DNA of 64,000 nt from Eupeodes corollae. Lineage: Eukaryota > Arthropoda > Insecta > Diptera > Syrphidae. Both the position numbers and the translations under genes were made by a program. This document shows positions 48,101-58,207 of the stretch, one piece after another. Positions within the stretch are counted from its first letter, which is position 1, and each line of letters starts with the position of its first letter. The DNA is taken from contig NC_079147.1 of NCBI RefSeq assembly GCF_945859685.1, positions 132,271,645 to 132,335,644 of the forward strand, in the 5' to 3' direction. The notes beneath the pieces were generated by a model. It did no database searches. It saw only the letters and a list, made by a program, of their open reading frames with translations, and was not told the origin of the DNA.

Positions 48101-48521
48101 TCTTATACTAATTACTGGTATGCTAAGTCCCTATGCCCAAATGGTGGAGAAGCTTCATCGTGATGTTGAAAAGGAAAAAGTTACAATGTTGAAAATTGAA
48201 CGAGCGGGAGATGTTCTTGCTGATGCGGTAAGATCTATACATTATACTTATTTTCAATTATTTCTATTTCCATTTTAGCCTGCTAAGGTGGCTCAATCAA
48301 TATTGCTCTTTTGTAAAGGAGTGGGTTTACTTACATCTGTCATTATGCCTGGTGTGGATCGATCAAGGGCATATTCCACTACCTCTGGGGGATCCACTGA
48401 AGGCACAAATGGCAATCGTAAGCAGCTATCTCGTGGAATATCCATGGAGGAATACGACAAACCAAATATCCGTCGTCTTAGTGTCACCGTCAATAATGAC
48501 CTTCCGCCAATAAGAAAGTAA
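33170..48521 (+). CDS. NDRG-family protein (CG2082/MESK2-like)
   Basis: Proposed exons are 33170-33232 (MLSTERHHHNTNQHYSNDKI and S), 44199-44249, 44623-44686, 47032-47149, 47223-47433, 47505-47576, 47878-47990, 48065-48227 and 48279-48521. All have GT-AG borders and the phases join, giving 365 residues. The product is an NDRG (N-myc downstream-regulated) protein with an alpha/beta-hydrolase fold. VFITVHDLGCN is the oxyanion-side strand, and VIGLGEGAGANVLARFGLAHP the nucleophile-elbow region, which lacks the catalytic serine, as is usual for NDRG proteins; it is therefore a non-enzymatic cytosolic or membrane-associated factor. The tail contains YSTTSGGSTEG and SRGISMEEYDKPNIRRLSVT, a likely phosphorylated stretch. 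The tail resembles Drosophila CG2082 more than MESK2. The first exon is chosen from phase and a perfect GTAAGT donor; the alternative is at 27914. A poly(A) signal AATAAA lies at about 48725. The 11-kb first intron is loaded with repeats. Confidence 0.88.
33233..33645. other. Intronic gene-free stretch
   Basis: Nothing is recognised between the candidate first exon and the TIR element at 33646. Confidence 0.4.
33646..34430. mobile_element. 785-bp TIR element rich in ACGAT motifs
   Basis: The left end GGGGGGTCATTCCGTAA and the inverse of the right end GGGGTGTCATTCCGTAA form terminal inverted repeats. Subterminal DNA on both sides is packed with ACGATAATCGT and ACGATATCGT palindromes and their parts (33660-33770 and 34340-34415). 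No transposase is seen. The target duplication is not clear. Confidence 0.7.
34431..34980. other. Intronic gene-free stretch
   Basis: No feature is recognised. Confidence 0.4.
34981..36395 (+). repeat. Dispersed tandem-unit repeat, fullest copy
   Basis: The copy starts TTAACTTCCCATAGGAAGTT and continues with a CGTACG-rich block (35100-35155). Further landmarks are CCAGAACAGATATCGATTTC, TGCGTGGGTGGTTTTTTAACC and TTGGTTAACCCTAAATATC, then several internal units of about 175 bp. It ends CAAATCGACAGACAGGATG and GTGGGTCGCATCCCAGCCTC. It parallels 20008-24395 closely. A SINE is inserted at 35695-35796. No open frame is conserved between copies. Confidence 0.82.
35695..35796 (-). mobile_element. 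Truncated SINE (copy D) with 14-bp target duplication
   Basis: The minus strand carries the SINE 3' half (inverse of GGTGGCGCAACAGTCCGTTG). It is flanked by the perfect duplication AGGCTTCAAACTTA at 35681-35694 and 35797-35810. Its A/T-rich tail lies on the left. The insertion is nested in the dispersed repeat. Confidence 0.85.
36396..38165. other. Intronic gene-free stretch with a 22-bp hairpin
   Basis: Bases 36480-36501 and 36507-36528 form a 22-bp stem with one mismatch and a 5-base loop. A TATG microsatellite lies at 37733-37755. Nothing else is recognised. Confidence 0.45.
38166..38950 (-). repeat. Dispersed tandem-unit repeat, minus-oriented copy
   Basis: The copy opens with the inverse of the family end (GACCCGCACTGATAACTTCC, CTGTCGATTTTTTT). 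It closes with the inverse of the family head, CAGACCGATTAAATAAGTTCC followed by TATGGGAAGTTA, at 38925-38947. Internal units are diverged. Confidence 0.72.
38951..40469. other. Intronic gene-free stretch
   Basis: Bases about 39060-39330 look like a very diverged, minus-oriented piece of the dispersed repeat. The remainder is AT-rich with no recognised feature. Confidence 0.35.
40470..41315 (-). repeat. Dispersed tandem-unit repeat, diverged minus copy
   Basis: Landmarks in inverse order include TTGGAGTCAATATCTTCACTT, an eroded CGTACAC block (ACGTACACAATCACACACAGAC), and GATTGAATACAATAACTTC followed by ATATGGAAAGTT at 41283-41312. A less AT-rich segment at 40860-40945 is unrelated to other copies. 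Confidence 0.55.
41316..42059. other. Intronic gene-free stretch
   Basis: A short GC-rich patch lies at 41665-41695. No gene or element is recognised. Confidence 0.35.
42060..43870 (-). pseudogene. CR1/Jockey-like LINE relic, minus strand
   Basis: Read on the minus strand, 43800-43640 gives PPNYRLISLTSLRFKVIEKL and YFEGQMLLNDRQ (RT fingers). Bases 43380-43310 give APQGSVLSPTLFIIFIHDL and then FGDVSIS in place of FADD. The end at 42150-42062 gives FPSYFHIQNFKTNMHRYLLL, the C-terminal motif of such elements (compare the plus-strand fragment at 45.6 kb). Many stops are present. It sits antisense in the NDRG-family intron. Confidence 0.75.
43871..44198. other. Intron end before NDRG exon 2
   Basis: AT-rich intronic DNA that ends in TTTTTGCAG, the acceptor at 44198. 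Nothing else is recognised. Confidence 0.5.
45380..45815 (+). pseudogene. CR1/Jockey-like LINE C-terminal fragment
   Basis: Frameshifted translation gives SLDSIERRAFKLIDD, LKEFNRNTRACRNANS, RMWNALPHS-like and CNIQEFKTNVH-like segments, the tail of a LINE ORF2. It lacks the RT domain. The following bases 45816-45830 are A-rich and form its tail. It lies in an NDRG-family intron in sense orientation. Confidence 0.7.
45831..46639. other. Intronic gene-free stretch
   Basis: No feature is recognised. Confidence 0.35.
46640..46912 (+). mobile_element. tRNA-derived SINE, copy C (old)
   Basis: A diverged copy with B-box-like GGGTTCAATCC, then TACTGCCTCTTGCGGGTAATTG, AAAAGTGCTTTCTCAAATT, CATTCCTGACATTAC and GTTGTAAGTCACTAGACCC. 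The order matches the 57.6-kb copy. Confidence 0.7.
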
Positions 48522-50803
48522 TTAAATGTTAAAAAAATATGCCTACATAGCCAAAAATATACTTACCCATATACTTAAAAGACATTTATCTTATTGATGC
48601 CAAATTATGAAAACTTATATCAAAAATAATGTTAGTGAATCTTATAAAAAAATATACTTCCAAGTTTCGAACATACCCTTAGTCTTTTTTGTATCTTTTA
48701 CAAAAACAATTCCACACTTAATTAAATAAAATTTAACACATTTCTTTATGACAAAGAAAATAAAAATCGATTAATAAAAAAATAAATAGTCAAAAAAGAA
48801 ATGCACAAGTTGCTTCCTTTAAGAAAGTCATGTGGAAAACTTTAATGCATACAAATAATATTAATAATTTTCATAATAAAAAAACTTTTGTTTTAGTTTA
48901 TTAAATCATTTTCCTATAAGGAAACATAAATAAATAAATTTTACTGTATGACATTTTAAGAATGCATGTATTTAGTTCTTCGAAAACGTAAATTAATACA
49001 AAATATAACCATTAATTAGTAAGGTAATAAGTAATAAGCATAATAAGTATAGAGTATAATAAAATGTCTACGTTGAGCTTTGGCCAATGGGAAACAACGG
49101 TAGCAAAAATATTTTCTTAGCAATATTATTGGGAACACTATTATATATTATTCCAACACTAAGGAACTTTTCTGTTTTAAAAAACAAAGGCCTAGAGAGG
49201 AATACGTCCAGACGACATCAAAACTTGTATATATTGTTTTCAGAGCAAATGTCAGAAAGGGTGGGTCACAACTCTTAATTTCGACACTTTATTTTGTTTG
49301 TATTTACAGGTCTTACATTATATTTGATAATGTTTTGTTCAATTTCTTTCTCCAAATGTCAAATTGTGCATTATCGTATGTCACGTAGCCTTATCTTTGG
49401 GCACGAAATGAGAGTTGTTTCAAATCTGGTACAATTTTTTTGGGAGGTATTTTAAATATACATACCAAGTTTTCGACCTAAATCATGATTTTTTGCCTTG
49501 TCACGTTTATTCGTCGAGGTCGAAAACTTGAATTATTTTGTATAATAACTCCGAAAAAAAGTATCTAGCCGATTATCGATTACATACAAAAACAATTTCA
49601 GGCTAAAATTAAAGTAAATTTACATTTGGCTTTTTTATTGGTAAATTTATACCCAGCAGAGCAAAATCTTACACACTAAACAACAACAAAGAAATGGTGC
49701 GGATAAATAAGGCAGTATAAATAGTGCATATAAATAGTACAGATAAGTTTTGGAATAGAATGACACTTCATCCAGATCCAGAAATATTTTTTACTTAAAG
49801 GTTGGCATGATTTTATTATTTGGTTATGCGTTCGTATTTTTCTTGTGCTCTGTTTGCACTAGAATAAAAATAAATTGGTTTGAAATATTAATCTACAATT
49901 AGACTGTCAACGTAAATATTCAATGCGCTGACTACTTGACATCACCCAAAAATCATCAATAATCACAGTGCTATCTCTAAATGTATTGACGTGTGATGTG
50001 TGTTAGGACTACCCCAAAAACCAAAGCGAAATATTTGATGCGAAAACAAAACTTTCACCATTGGTCGGGTTTAAAGGCTCTCCCAAACCCATGTGAAAGT
50101 GGCACATTCCCCGATGCGGCATTGTTTATTTGTGATTTTTGTTATCATTGTGTATCGCGTCAGTTATCGCAGTGTAAGTTTATTTTGAGAAGAGAAAGTT
50201 TAATTGTGGCGCTGAATGTTTCGCCTTGATTTGCCCCTTTACACACAGGAAAACTGAGTTGCCAGCAACTGGGAGCTTCTAGGCAAGACGGGCTTACGGG
50301 GAAGGACAAAATCTCCCCTCACACCCTTATTTTGGCTTTTAGTGCCTGTCTACATTGGATTTTTAATGCTGGGTTTTATTATGTTCGTTGTGTCCATACG
50401 ATGAAGAGAAAATCAATCTGCCCATCCCTATCTCACACCCTTGAAATCTATCAGTCATACAATACAAAATCTTTCAAGTTGAATCCAAGAATATTGTTTG
50501 CATTTGGGCTGTAATCTACCCATCTCTTTCTTTTTCACTCACATATAAAACCTGTCTCACTGCTTGCATCTTACATTAAAAATTTAATGTGGACAAACAA
50601 AATAAATTAGTAAATACTGTTAAATTGAAATCCCTTCAAATACATATATAAATAAACACCTGCAAAAAAATAATAAAATACTTATAGTTTTGTTTTTGAT
50701 TATTTTTTAATCAGAAATTCTGTAAAAGTTTAAGATACCACTTTAGATTTTTTTTACACTTGAAACACTATACACATTTTGAACTTATTAAAGTTTTTTG
50801 ATC
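48522..50803. other. Intergenic region between convergent NDRG and tubulin genes
   Basis: The first 300 bases are probably the NDRG 3' UTR. A 14-bp perfect inverted repeat (CAAGTTTTCGACCT at 49466-49479 and its inverse at 49517-49530) is present. Bases 49970-50480 are clearly less AT-rich than the surroundings, but their short open frames are unrecognised. Confidence 0.4.
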
Positions 50804-52387
50804 TCACAAACTGTCTTCAGATATCATATCATCATTATTGGAAATACTGTCGCCTTCCACTTCCTTAAAATCAGATTCCAATGTTGCCAGGTTTTCTCGA
50901 GCCTCGACAAATTCGTCCGATTCCATGCCTTCACTCATATACCAGTGAACAAATGCTCTTTTGGCAAACATCAAATCGAACTTGTGATTTAGTCTTCCAA
51001 AAGCTTCAGCTATTGATGTTGTTGAAGCCAACATAGATGCTCCCCGAGTAACTGCGGCCAAATCACCATTTGGAACAACACAGGGGGCTTTGTAGTTGAT
51101 ACCGACTTTGAAACCTGTTGGACACCAATCAACAAATTGCACTTTGCTTTTAGCCTTCACTGTTGAAATTGCACTGTTCACGTCTTTGGGTACTACATCT
51201 CCGCGATAGAGTATACAGCAGGCCATATATTTTCCTTTATTCGGATCGCATATAACCATTTGGCTGTCGCTGGAAAAAAGATCCCACGTTAGGTCAGCAA
51301 CACTGATACCTTCGTGGTTGGACTTTTCAACGGGCAGAACCGGTGAATATGAAGCCAATGGAAAATGAATTCTTGGGTATGGAACAAGATTCGTTTGAAA
51401 TTCCGACATATCCACGTTCAGAGCTCCATTAAATCTTAAGGAAGCAGTTATGCTTGATACGACTTGGCTCACTATTCGGTTCAAATTGGAATAACTTGGG
51501 CGGGGGATGTTAAGTCTGCAAAAATATGTACAAACAAATTAATTTAAAAAAAATGCATTATAAAACCCATAGTTTTAAGTCCCTACTTTTTTTTACAAAT
51601 TTCAAAAACCGCCTGATTGTCAACCATGAATGCGCAATCTGTAGTGTCTAGAGTGCAGTGAGTTGTTAGCACAGAATTGTAAGGTTCCACAACGGCTGTT
51701 GCAATCATAGGTGCTGGATATACTACAAACTCAAGTTTGCATTTTTTTGAAAAGTTATCACTTAGCCTCTCCATTAACAATGCAGAAAATCCAGAACCAG
51801 TTCCACCACCAAAAGAATGGAAAACAAAAAATCCCTGCAGACTATTAGCTTGCTCTGCCAATTTTGATATTTTTTCGGCAATTGGTTCAATCATCTCCTT
51901 TCCGATGGTATTGAAACCTCGGGCAAAATTATTTGCTGCATCTTCTTTCCCACTTATAAGCTGATCAGGGTGAAAAAGTTGTTTGTATTTCCCATTACGA
52001 ACTTCATCTTAATCACAAAGGAAGATATATACTTATTTTTTAAACACTTCTTCTATATTTATTTTATATATAATACACCAACCTATTACTGTTGGTTCCA
52101 TGTCAATAAAAATTGATCGTGGAACGACCTTTCCAGTTTGTGTTTCATTAAAGAAAGCAGTATAACACGCATTTGAGTCACCCTGTGGGTGGGTTAACGA
52201 TCCGTCAGGAGATATATCGTGCTCTAGACAATAAAGCTCCCATGTAGCATTTCCAATTTGAACACCTGCTTGTCCGATATGCAAAGAAATTGTTTCACGA
52301 TTCGAAAAAGACTGAAAAGGAAAAACGATTAAGTACATACGTTTATACAAATTCAGAAACTACAATAATTTTCCAGAAATTTACCAT
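50804..52387 (-). CDS. Divergent alpha-tubulin
   Basis: The exons on the minus strand are 52387-52385 (the start codon only), 52311-52083, 52007-51587 and 51515-50804, giving 454 residues. An intron directly after the ATG is the usual alpha-tubulin layout. The protein has SLHIGQAGVQIGNATWELYC, the GTP-binding HSFGGGTGSGFSALLMERLS (residues 141-160) and NLVPYPRIHFPLASYSPV. The catalytic glutamate of alpha-tubulin is kept in VDMSEFQTN. It is unusual in several ways. Four extra residues (SFSN) follow Met1. The luminal loop that normally carries the acetylated Lys40 is shortened and replaced (SLTHPQGDSNACYTAFF). The tail GDSISNNDDMISEDSL lacks the final EEY/EY. It is probably a tissue-restricted, perhaps germ-line, alpha-tubulin (compare Drosophila CG7794 or alphaTub67C). 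All splice sites and the frame are intact. Confidence 0.93.
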
Positions 52388-52857
52388 AGCGTTCAAAATT
52401 AAGAATTTTTACTTCAAATTTAAATATTGATTAAAAAAATAAACTAAAAATTTTAAGGAAAACGTTCGCTCCAATTTTTCAAAAAGTACTAATTCATTTT
52501 TTCATTCTACACATTTAAAATATTTTTTTTTAAAGTTAAAGTTTTATGAGCTACTGATAAAAGAAAATTGTAAGTAGAAAAACGTAGATACTAAACTTTG
52601 AAATTTGGATTTCATAGGTTAGAAGTTTGATTTTTATCATTTGAGTTTTGTTTGAAAAAAATGTAGAAATGTATGCACAGATTTGAAAAATTCTCAACTG
52701 ATATATTTTGGGGGTAAATATAAAGTAATGACTGCAAAGCAGTCTTTTGCAGTCAGTGCCTTGATTTAACTTCCTTATTAATACTATTTATGCAGGTAAT
52801 TGTTATTCACTTCAAGGAATTCAAGTTTAAAATAACTGCAATCAATTTTACGCAGGC
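52388..52857. other. Tubulin upstream region
   Basis: This AT-rich region must hold the tubulin promoter (minus direction). No TATA box or other site could be picked with confidence. Confidence 0.4.
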
Positions 52858-55460
52858 ATGATGAGGAATACATTTTTGGAAAGATTGAGCGAATCAATGC
52901 GAATTACCGATGTTCAAATTGTAGACATGAGCATTCAAGAGGACAAAAGCGCCCACAATTTTTTCTCAAAACTCACCTCTGACTATCAACTTCTACTCTC
53001 ACCTCCCCGCGGTGAACATCGGGTGCCAAGTACCTCAACTGGAGATTGCGTTTCAACCCCAGTGGAAAGTTGTTGGGGGCAGCAAACGAGAGAGGGGGGA
53101 GAGGTTTTTCCACTAAGGCACCTCTCCTTATCCAGGCGGCAGCGGACGAATTCTCGAGATGGAATCAACGGTGGCGTCTACAGTTTCAGTAAGGTTGAAC
53201 TACTTAGGACTTCTTCAACATATTTGGAGCCTAGGCCTGTAAGGAGCGGTCTATCCGGCTCCCCTTCCTTTGAGTTATACTAAGGATCTAAACCTCCAGG
53301 TTGGGGTTTCTTAGGGGACATGGAAATCTCCTGATCAATTAGCCGTCAACCAGATTGATTACATTGCGATCGACGCACGACACTTCTCCAGTATACAGGA
53401 TATCCGAACATATCGAGAGGCGAACATTGACTCGGACCACTACCTCGTTGTAGCCAAGGTACGGCTACAGATATCCCTATCCAAGCCAAAACAAGGAAGT
53501 ACTGTGAGAAGATTCGACGTTAGACGGCTACAATCAAAAGAGACTGCCATGTCCTTTTCCGATCGAGTCTCTGCATTAGGCATTGAAAACCAGTGGCAAC
53601 ATTGCCTTGCAGCCATCAGAAATGCCTCCTCTGAAGTGCTAGGTTTCATACGGCCACCACAGCGAAATCCCTGGTTTGACGACGAATGCCGGCAAGCGCA
53701 CGCAGCAAAACAAGAGGCATACAAAACGGCGCTACACAAAACGACTATAAGTGCTCGCGAGCTCTACGAGCAGAAGAGGAGAGAGGAACACCGGCTTTTT
53801 AGATGGAGAAAAGAGAGCATGAGAAGCGCGATCGAGGAGTTAGAGGGATGTGACAACAGGAATGAGGTTCGTAAATTTTACCAAAAGGTAAAAAAAACCT
53901 CCCAAGGGTACCAACCGCGAACCGAAGCCTGTAAAGACGATAAGGAGAACATCTTAGTAGAACCGCAGTCGATGCTGAGAATATCAAAAGATCACTTCTC
54001 CAAATTATATAACGGCGATGACGAACCAAATTCCGCTGTAAGGGCGATAGAACCACTCAACCTCGGCGACGCAGATCAACAATTCCGCCCACCCGACCTT
54101 TACGAAGTGAAAATAGCTATATCTAAACTTAAGTCAAACAAAGCTGCTGGAGCTGACGGCATCGCTACAGAACTATTCAAAGCAGAAGGCGACGACTTGG
54201 TAGGGAGCATGCACCAACTCATCCGCAAAATATGGTGGGAGGAAAGCATGCCCGATGAGTGAAATCTCAGCATAGATCCTCTAAATTGCGCCAACTACAG
54301 AGGCATCAGTCTCCTTAACATTGCGTATAAGATCCTCTCTGCCGTATTATGTGAACGTCTGAAACCATTCGTCAACAATCTGATTGGTCCTTATCAGTGT
54401 GGCTTCAGACCAGGAACGTCCACTATCGACCAAATATTCACACTACGGAAAATCTTGGAAAAAACCCAGGAGCTTCAAATCGATACCCACCATCTCTTTA
54501 TCGATTTTAAAGCCGCATGTGACAGCATCTATAGGGAAGAGCGCTACCGAGCAATTTCTAGTTTTGGCATCCTTGTCAAACTTATCCGTTTGTGCAGAAT
54601 GACGATGGAGAATGTACGCTGCTCTATCAAGGTCGGAAAAGACCTTACCGATGCGTTTGATGTCAAAAAAGGTTTTAGACAAGGCGATGCACTGTCATGC
54701 GACTTCTTCAACATATCGGATACGCAGATGATATGGACATAATTGGAAGATCAAAGCGTGATGTCAGTGGAGCGTTTTTGCGATGGAAGCGAAGAAGATG
54801 GGTTTAGTGGTCAGTGAGGGCAAGACCAAGGATATGCTGTCATCAAAAAAGGACACTGAACAACGACGTCTTGGACAAAACGTCACCATGGATAGCTATA
54901 ACTTTGAGGCAGTTGGACTTTGTCTGCCTAGGCACCGCTATTAACACAGACAACGACACCAGCGCTGAAATCAAATGAAGAATAACTCTTGCAAATCACT
55001 GCTTCTTTGGACTTAGAAGGCAATTGAAAAGTAAAGTCCTCTCTCGAGCATCTAAAATCACCATCTATAAGACACTCATCATCCCGGTTCTCATTTATGG
55101 CGCTGAGGCGAGGACCCTGTCAAAGAAAGATGAGAGCGTCTTAGGATGCTTCGAGAGAAAAATTCTTCGGGTGATTTTTGGTCCCGTACGCATAGATGGA
55201 GAATAGAGGAGAAGATATGACGACGAACTGTACGGGCTATACAGCGAAACTGACCTAGTTAGCAGAATTAAAGTCCAACGGCTTAGATGGCTATCCAGCC
55301 CGGCAGGTATTCGAATCCAATCCCGAGGGACGGCGCAGTAGAGGAAGACGTGACTCAGGTGGCGCATCCAGGTGGGACCGAGCTGGCTGGAAACGCATGT
55401 TGGTTGAGGCCCAGGTCCGCCCCGGACTGTAGCGCCACCTTAAGTAAGTAAGTAAGTAGT
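52858..55460 (+). pseudogene. RTE-type LINE, internally deleted
   Basis: Bases about 52980-53310 are GC-richer 5'-UTR-like sequence that joins abruptly, by a deletion, to the end of the endonuclease domain (TWKSPDQLAVNQIDYIAIDA, then DSDHYLVVAKVR). The long frame 53504-54262 carries RNPWFDDECRQAHAAKQEAY and KLKSNKAAGADGIATELFK. After a TGA at 54260 the same frame reads NCANYRGISLLNIAYKILSA, GPYQCGFRPGTSTIDQIFTL and DTHHLFIDFKAACDSIYREE. A second deletion leads to a frame-shifted GYADDMDIIGR, so YADD survives at 54721-54732. The end is LLYGA-type sequence, GCGCCACCTTAAG and (TAAG)n at 55438-55458. It is not functional. Bases 52858-52980 may be unrelated host sequence. Confidence 0.82.
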
Positions 55461-55469
55461 TTTCTTACC

Positions 55470-56560
55470 ATATCAATTTAAAAAAAAGTTAAAATTTCCA
55501 TTAACCCTAAATATCTTACGAAACTATAACGCTAAGGACTTGAATTTAATTTTTAATTACAGATTGTAACGCAATAAAACAAATATATTTTTGAAAAAAT
55601 AAATCCAATTACCGGTTTTTTTTTAAATTAAAGAAACTGAAAAAAAAATATTTGTCACCTCGAATATTTTACGCACAATAAATGGTTTTATCTCCAAAAT
55701 AATTTTATGCAACGGAGAATAACAGTTTTAACATCTGGTAACATTTTGAGAAAAATTAAATTGTCAGTTTTTTTTTAACTCAAAAAACATTACTTAAAGT
55801 TGTTTTCAACTTTTCAAAAAATTGAGATTATGGCTTGCAACTAATTTTATGTTATAAAAAATATTATTTTCAACATTCGGAAAAATTTCGAGAAAAATCG
55901 AATTGACATATTTTTTGTGAAAAATAAAAACTTAAAAAAAATTAATAAAAGGTAGTAAAAATTAATTTTCTACTCAAATCTTTCTTTCTTTTCAAAACTT
56001 TGATAAATTGGCTTTAAGCTAGACTTATCTTTTAAATAATATTGTTGTCAACATTTTAAGAATTGATAGTTTTTTATAAAATATAAAAACCTGATAAAAA
56101 ATTAATTAATATGGTAAAAATTAATTTTGGACTCAAATATCTTTTCAAAAATTAAAAATATTAGTTTCAAACTAATTTATCTTATAAGAAATATTGTTTT
56201 TTGACATTCAGTAATTTTTTTTAATAAAAATCCAAGAGTTCATACAAAATTAAAATCTACAAAAAATAGTGCTAAAATTTCAAAATTTGTTAAAAATAGA
56301 TGTTCGGTTCTCGATATCTCGTGAACAATAGAAGATATTGACTTCAAATTAATTGCATTCATCAAATTTTTATTTGTTTATATAAGAAATATAAATGTTT
56401 AAGAAATGCTACTAAAATTGGTTTTCGACTAATAATTTCGTTAGCAAAAATAGATTTCGAAATCAAACTATTTCATTATATTCAAAATATTGTTGGTAAT
56501 TTTAAAATGTTTAAGAATAATTTAACTGAATAATTTGATTTCGGCATAATTTTGGTGACA
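55470..56560 (+). repeat. Dispersed tandem-unit repeat copy after RTE element
   Basis: Starting at ATTAACCCTAAATATCTTACG, this copy has TTTGTCACCTCGAATATTTTA, GAGAAAAATCGAATTGACAT, several units and the CTCGATATCTCGTGAAC landmark near 56309. The family head is missing: the (TAAG)n tail of the RTE relic abuts a point inside the family's head region. Confidence 0.7.
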
Positions 56561-57619
56561 GTTTACAGATCCCCTTACAAATAAAATTCTCTAGAAAGTG
56601 TTTTCTGTGATTTAAAAAAACTTGGAATTTCACATCATACAGTACAGTTATGATTATAAGAAAATAAATTAGGTTTTGCAGTCCGTAGAAAACCAGACCC
56701 TAGTGACTTACAACACTCAACCAATCCTGTGTGAGAGACATTCCAGGAATGGAGGGGACCTACAATTTTATGCCGAATCAGAATACTTTTCATGACGACA
56801 GTAAGAATTCTCCTGGAAGCCTTTATTAATGAAGAGGTAAGAAAACCTGTCTTGTATATTTAAATAAATACAAAGCTCATCGTGTTTTATACACACTTTT
56901 ATAACTTTTTCAATTCGATATTTCTTAAATACCAAAGGGCATTAAATACTCTACGCAGATAATCCTGAGACAATTAGCACTTTGAAAGAAAATTTGTATA
57001 ACGTTATTGCTGACATACATACGTCTTCGATTTTGCTGCAAAAAGAGCTCGAAAATTAAGCCTAGTCGCTGAAATTAATTCGAGCCAGCCGCTACCGTCA
57101 ATTGCCCGAAATCATTTTTAAAACATAATGACAAATACTTATCTTAATAATAAAGCTAATTTCTTGGCCATAACATTATATTATATGCGTTTCAATTCTT
57201 CATAGGTCTACAAAAATATTATTTAAAATAAAATAAGTAGTTTATTTCTTTGCATTCAAGTTCATTTGCGGATTTATCTGGCGTCATTATTGCAGTATCA
57301 TCAGGAAAAGAAAAGTAAGCACTCTGATAGAGTGACACAGGCTTACATTTTCTTAAGTTTCCAGGAAGACACTTCGGAATGTGTGTGAAACAATTGATCG
57401 TGATTAAAATGTTAATACTAAAAAAATACTCTTACATCATCAAAGGAGTTGAGTTTCAATGATTTAAAAGTTGTCTGTCACATACAACACGATGAATGTT
57501 AATGACGATGATGATTGAAAAATAACCAAAAGTTAAGGTCTTAGACCGTAAAAACTAATTTTATCCTAGTCCTAGTTATTTGGACTTAAAATCTTGTTTT
57601 TTGACATACTAATAATACA
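56561..57619. other. Intergenic stretch with SINE copy E
   Basis: Bases 56670-56822 are a minus-oriented SINE fragment: GCAGTCCGTAGAAAACCAGA, CCCTAGTGACTTACAACACTC, CATTCCAGGAATGGAGG and TTCATGACGACAGTAAG, the inverse of the 57.6-kb copy. The rest is unrecognised. Confidence 0.65.
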
Positions 57620-57951
57620 TACATTGTAGTACCCGTGGTATGTTGGTTAGTGCGTTGGACTGTCATACAAGGGGTCTTGGGTTCAATCCCTGCCTGTGCC
57701 ACCTTAATTTAAAAAAAAAAAAAATATATTTCGAGGGTACTGCCTCTTGCGAGGAATTGACAAATCCTTCAAGAGTAACTCTTGTCATGAAAAAGTGCTT
57801 TCTCAAACTAGCCGTTCGGATTCGGCATAAAATTGTAGGTCCCTTCCATTCCTGACAACAATACCTGCACACAGTAATGGTTGAGAGTTGTAAGTCACTA
57901 GGCCCTGGTTCACAACGGACTGTTGCGCCACCCCATTTGATTTTGATTTTG
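57620..57951 (+). mobile_element. tRNA-derived SINE, copy B (full length)
   Basis: The copy begins near GTACCCGTGGTATGTTGG and has an A box (TTAGTGCGTTGG) and a B box (GGGTTCAATCCC). The body follows with CTGCCTCTTGCGAGGAATTG and CATTCCTGACAACAATACC, then GTGCGCC-type end CAACGGACTGTTGCGCCACC and a TTTTGATTTTG tail. The nine-base AATAATACA at 57611-57619 and 57952-57960 is the likely target duplication. It is the best-preserved member of the five SINE copies in the window. Confidence 0.85.
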
Positions 57952-57960
57952 AATAATACA

Positions 57961-58207
57961 AATTGATTAATGGCAAATTATCTACTCATCAATGTTTTTA
58001 CACTCATATGTTTTTTGGCAATATTACTGAACTGGTAGCTGTGTTAACTACTTCTTAAAAATAAATTATGGAAAACTAATATTCGTTCATTAATTTACAT
58101 TATATCTAATTGTTTTGATTTTATTGTCAAATCAATTCAATTATTTCTATTTTACAATTCAACATCAATAAGAACGCAATTAATAGATATACATACATAC
58201 AACCAAA
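57961..58207. promoter_or_regulatory. GDH upstream region
   Basis: The 5' flank and leader of the glutamate dehydrogenase gene. It is short (under 250 bp from the SINE to the ATG), so the SINE insertion lies in or next to the promoter. No clear TATA box is seen. Confidence 0.4.

Noticed and set aside
49466..49530. 14-bp inverted repeat that looks like a terminator hairpin
   Set aside because: Hairpin terminators do not end Pol II transcription, and there is no T-run for Pol III; probably chance or a MITE remnant.
50211..50240. GTTTCGCC segment resembling the inverse of a hammerhead GGCGAAAC half
   Set aside because: No CTGATGA-type half or pairing stems are found at the right distance.
49087..50514. 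Several short open frames between the NDRG and tubulin genes
   Set aside because: None shows a recognisable domain, consistent splice sites or good start context; kept only as a note on composition.
52858..52980. Possible host exon beginning ATGATGAGG after a TTTTACGCAG acceptor-like site
   Set aside because: The frame runs straight into LINE 5' sequence and no family is recognised, so it is not called as a gene.
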